Source of the DNA: UBA8231 sp964512165
GTDB lineage: Bacteria; Latescibacterota; UBA2968; UBA8231
Assembly: GCA_964512165.1 (NCBI GenBank)
Contig: CAZEHQ010000001.1
Location: 10,697-74,696 of the forward strand
Direction of reading: 5' to 3'
DNA length: 64,000 nt
Part shown: positions 63,919 to 64,000 of the stretch, in pieces
Numbering within the stretch: the first letter of the stretch is position 1
Layout of the letters: each line of letters opens with the position of its first letter
The notes under the pieces: generated by a model
The model's database searches: none
Seen by the model: only the letters and a program-made list of their open reading frames with translations
What the model was told of the DNA's origin: nothing
Program-made: the position numbers and the translations under genes

Positions 63919-64000
63919 CTGCCCACCCTCCTGGCCGCCGGCGGGGGCGACGGTCGTTCCGCCCGTCGACGGCGCGTCGGGGGGGGCGGGCGCCGCGGCC

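Overview
The window is a very GC-rich, densely coding stretch of a Gram-negative-type (diderm) bacterial genome. It is almost certainly an assembled environmental genome, because it carries three runs of N (31740-31804, 46855-46864, 62831-62840) and a poly-C artefact beside the first. Diderm features are an Mla-type lipid transport operon, lipoproteins, and two proteins with outer-membrane barrels. The expansion of phytanoyl-CoA dioxygenase-like and Gfo/Idh/MocA enzymes with a sulfatase, sugar-isomerase-like, DUF3604, DUF362 and PcRGLX/YetA-like proteins resembles Latescibacterota/Poribacteria-type genomes. That placement is inference, as no rRNA or other decisive taxonomic marker is present. 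No tRNA, rRNA, CRISPR array, integrase or intact insertion sequence was seen.

Layout. 1-8.6 kb: a fatty acyl-CoA reductase cut by the left edge; then rightward a diacylglycerol/lipid kinase, an MCE (MlaD-like) protein, a transport-auxiliary lipoprotein, a predicted outer-membrane barrel, a STAS-MlaE permease, an MlaF-like ATPase and dihydrofolate reductase. 8.7-14.9 kb (leftward): DUF3604 protein, glycosyltransferase, DUF4384-like lipoprotein and cysteine desulfurase, chained by 4-base stop/start overlaps. 15-18.3 kb: a PcRGLX/YetA-like protein and nadC. 18.3-19.1 kb: a non-coding stretch. 19.1-25.1 kb: a 1998-residue Calx-beta repeat autotransporter-like protein followed by a strong hairpin terminator. 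25.2-28.8 kb: L7Ae-family protein, oxidoreductase, GGDEF protein, lactonase-type beta-propeller.

29-46.8 kb is an accessory catabolic region: five phytanoyl-CoA dioxygenase-like genes, a 5'-truncated sulfatase (assembly gap), three Gfo/Idh/MocA-type enzymes (counting one just outside it, at 25.6 kb), an SDR, a sugar-isomerase-like TIM barrel, an ankyrin protein and a TPP enzyme. Embedded in it are housekeeping genes: a LysR regulator divergent from an atypical purA, a HAD phosphatase and recQ. 47-56.6 kb: DUF72, a conserved hypothetical, a secreted 1056-residue DUF362 protein, a duplicated CPBP-type membrane protease and a fused two-domain NAD-dependent epimerase. 56.6-64 kb (leftward): a second TPP enzyme, a MOSC protein, thrS, an M50-like protease and proS.

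The most interesting regulatory signal is upstream of thrS. A 39-residue threonine-rich leader reading frame with its own ribosome binding site is followed by a hairpin plus T-run that ends just before thrS, which is the layout of classical ribosome-mediated attenuation. Other notable items are the CPBP protein built of two homologous halves of which only the first keeps the protease residues, a perfect 351-bp tandem repeat in the autotransporter, and the STAS-MlaE lipid-transport operon with its own barrel gene.
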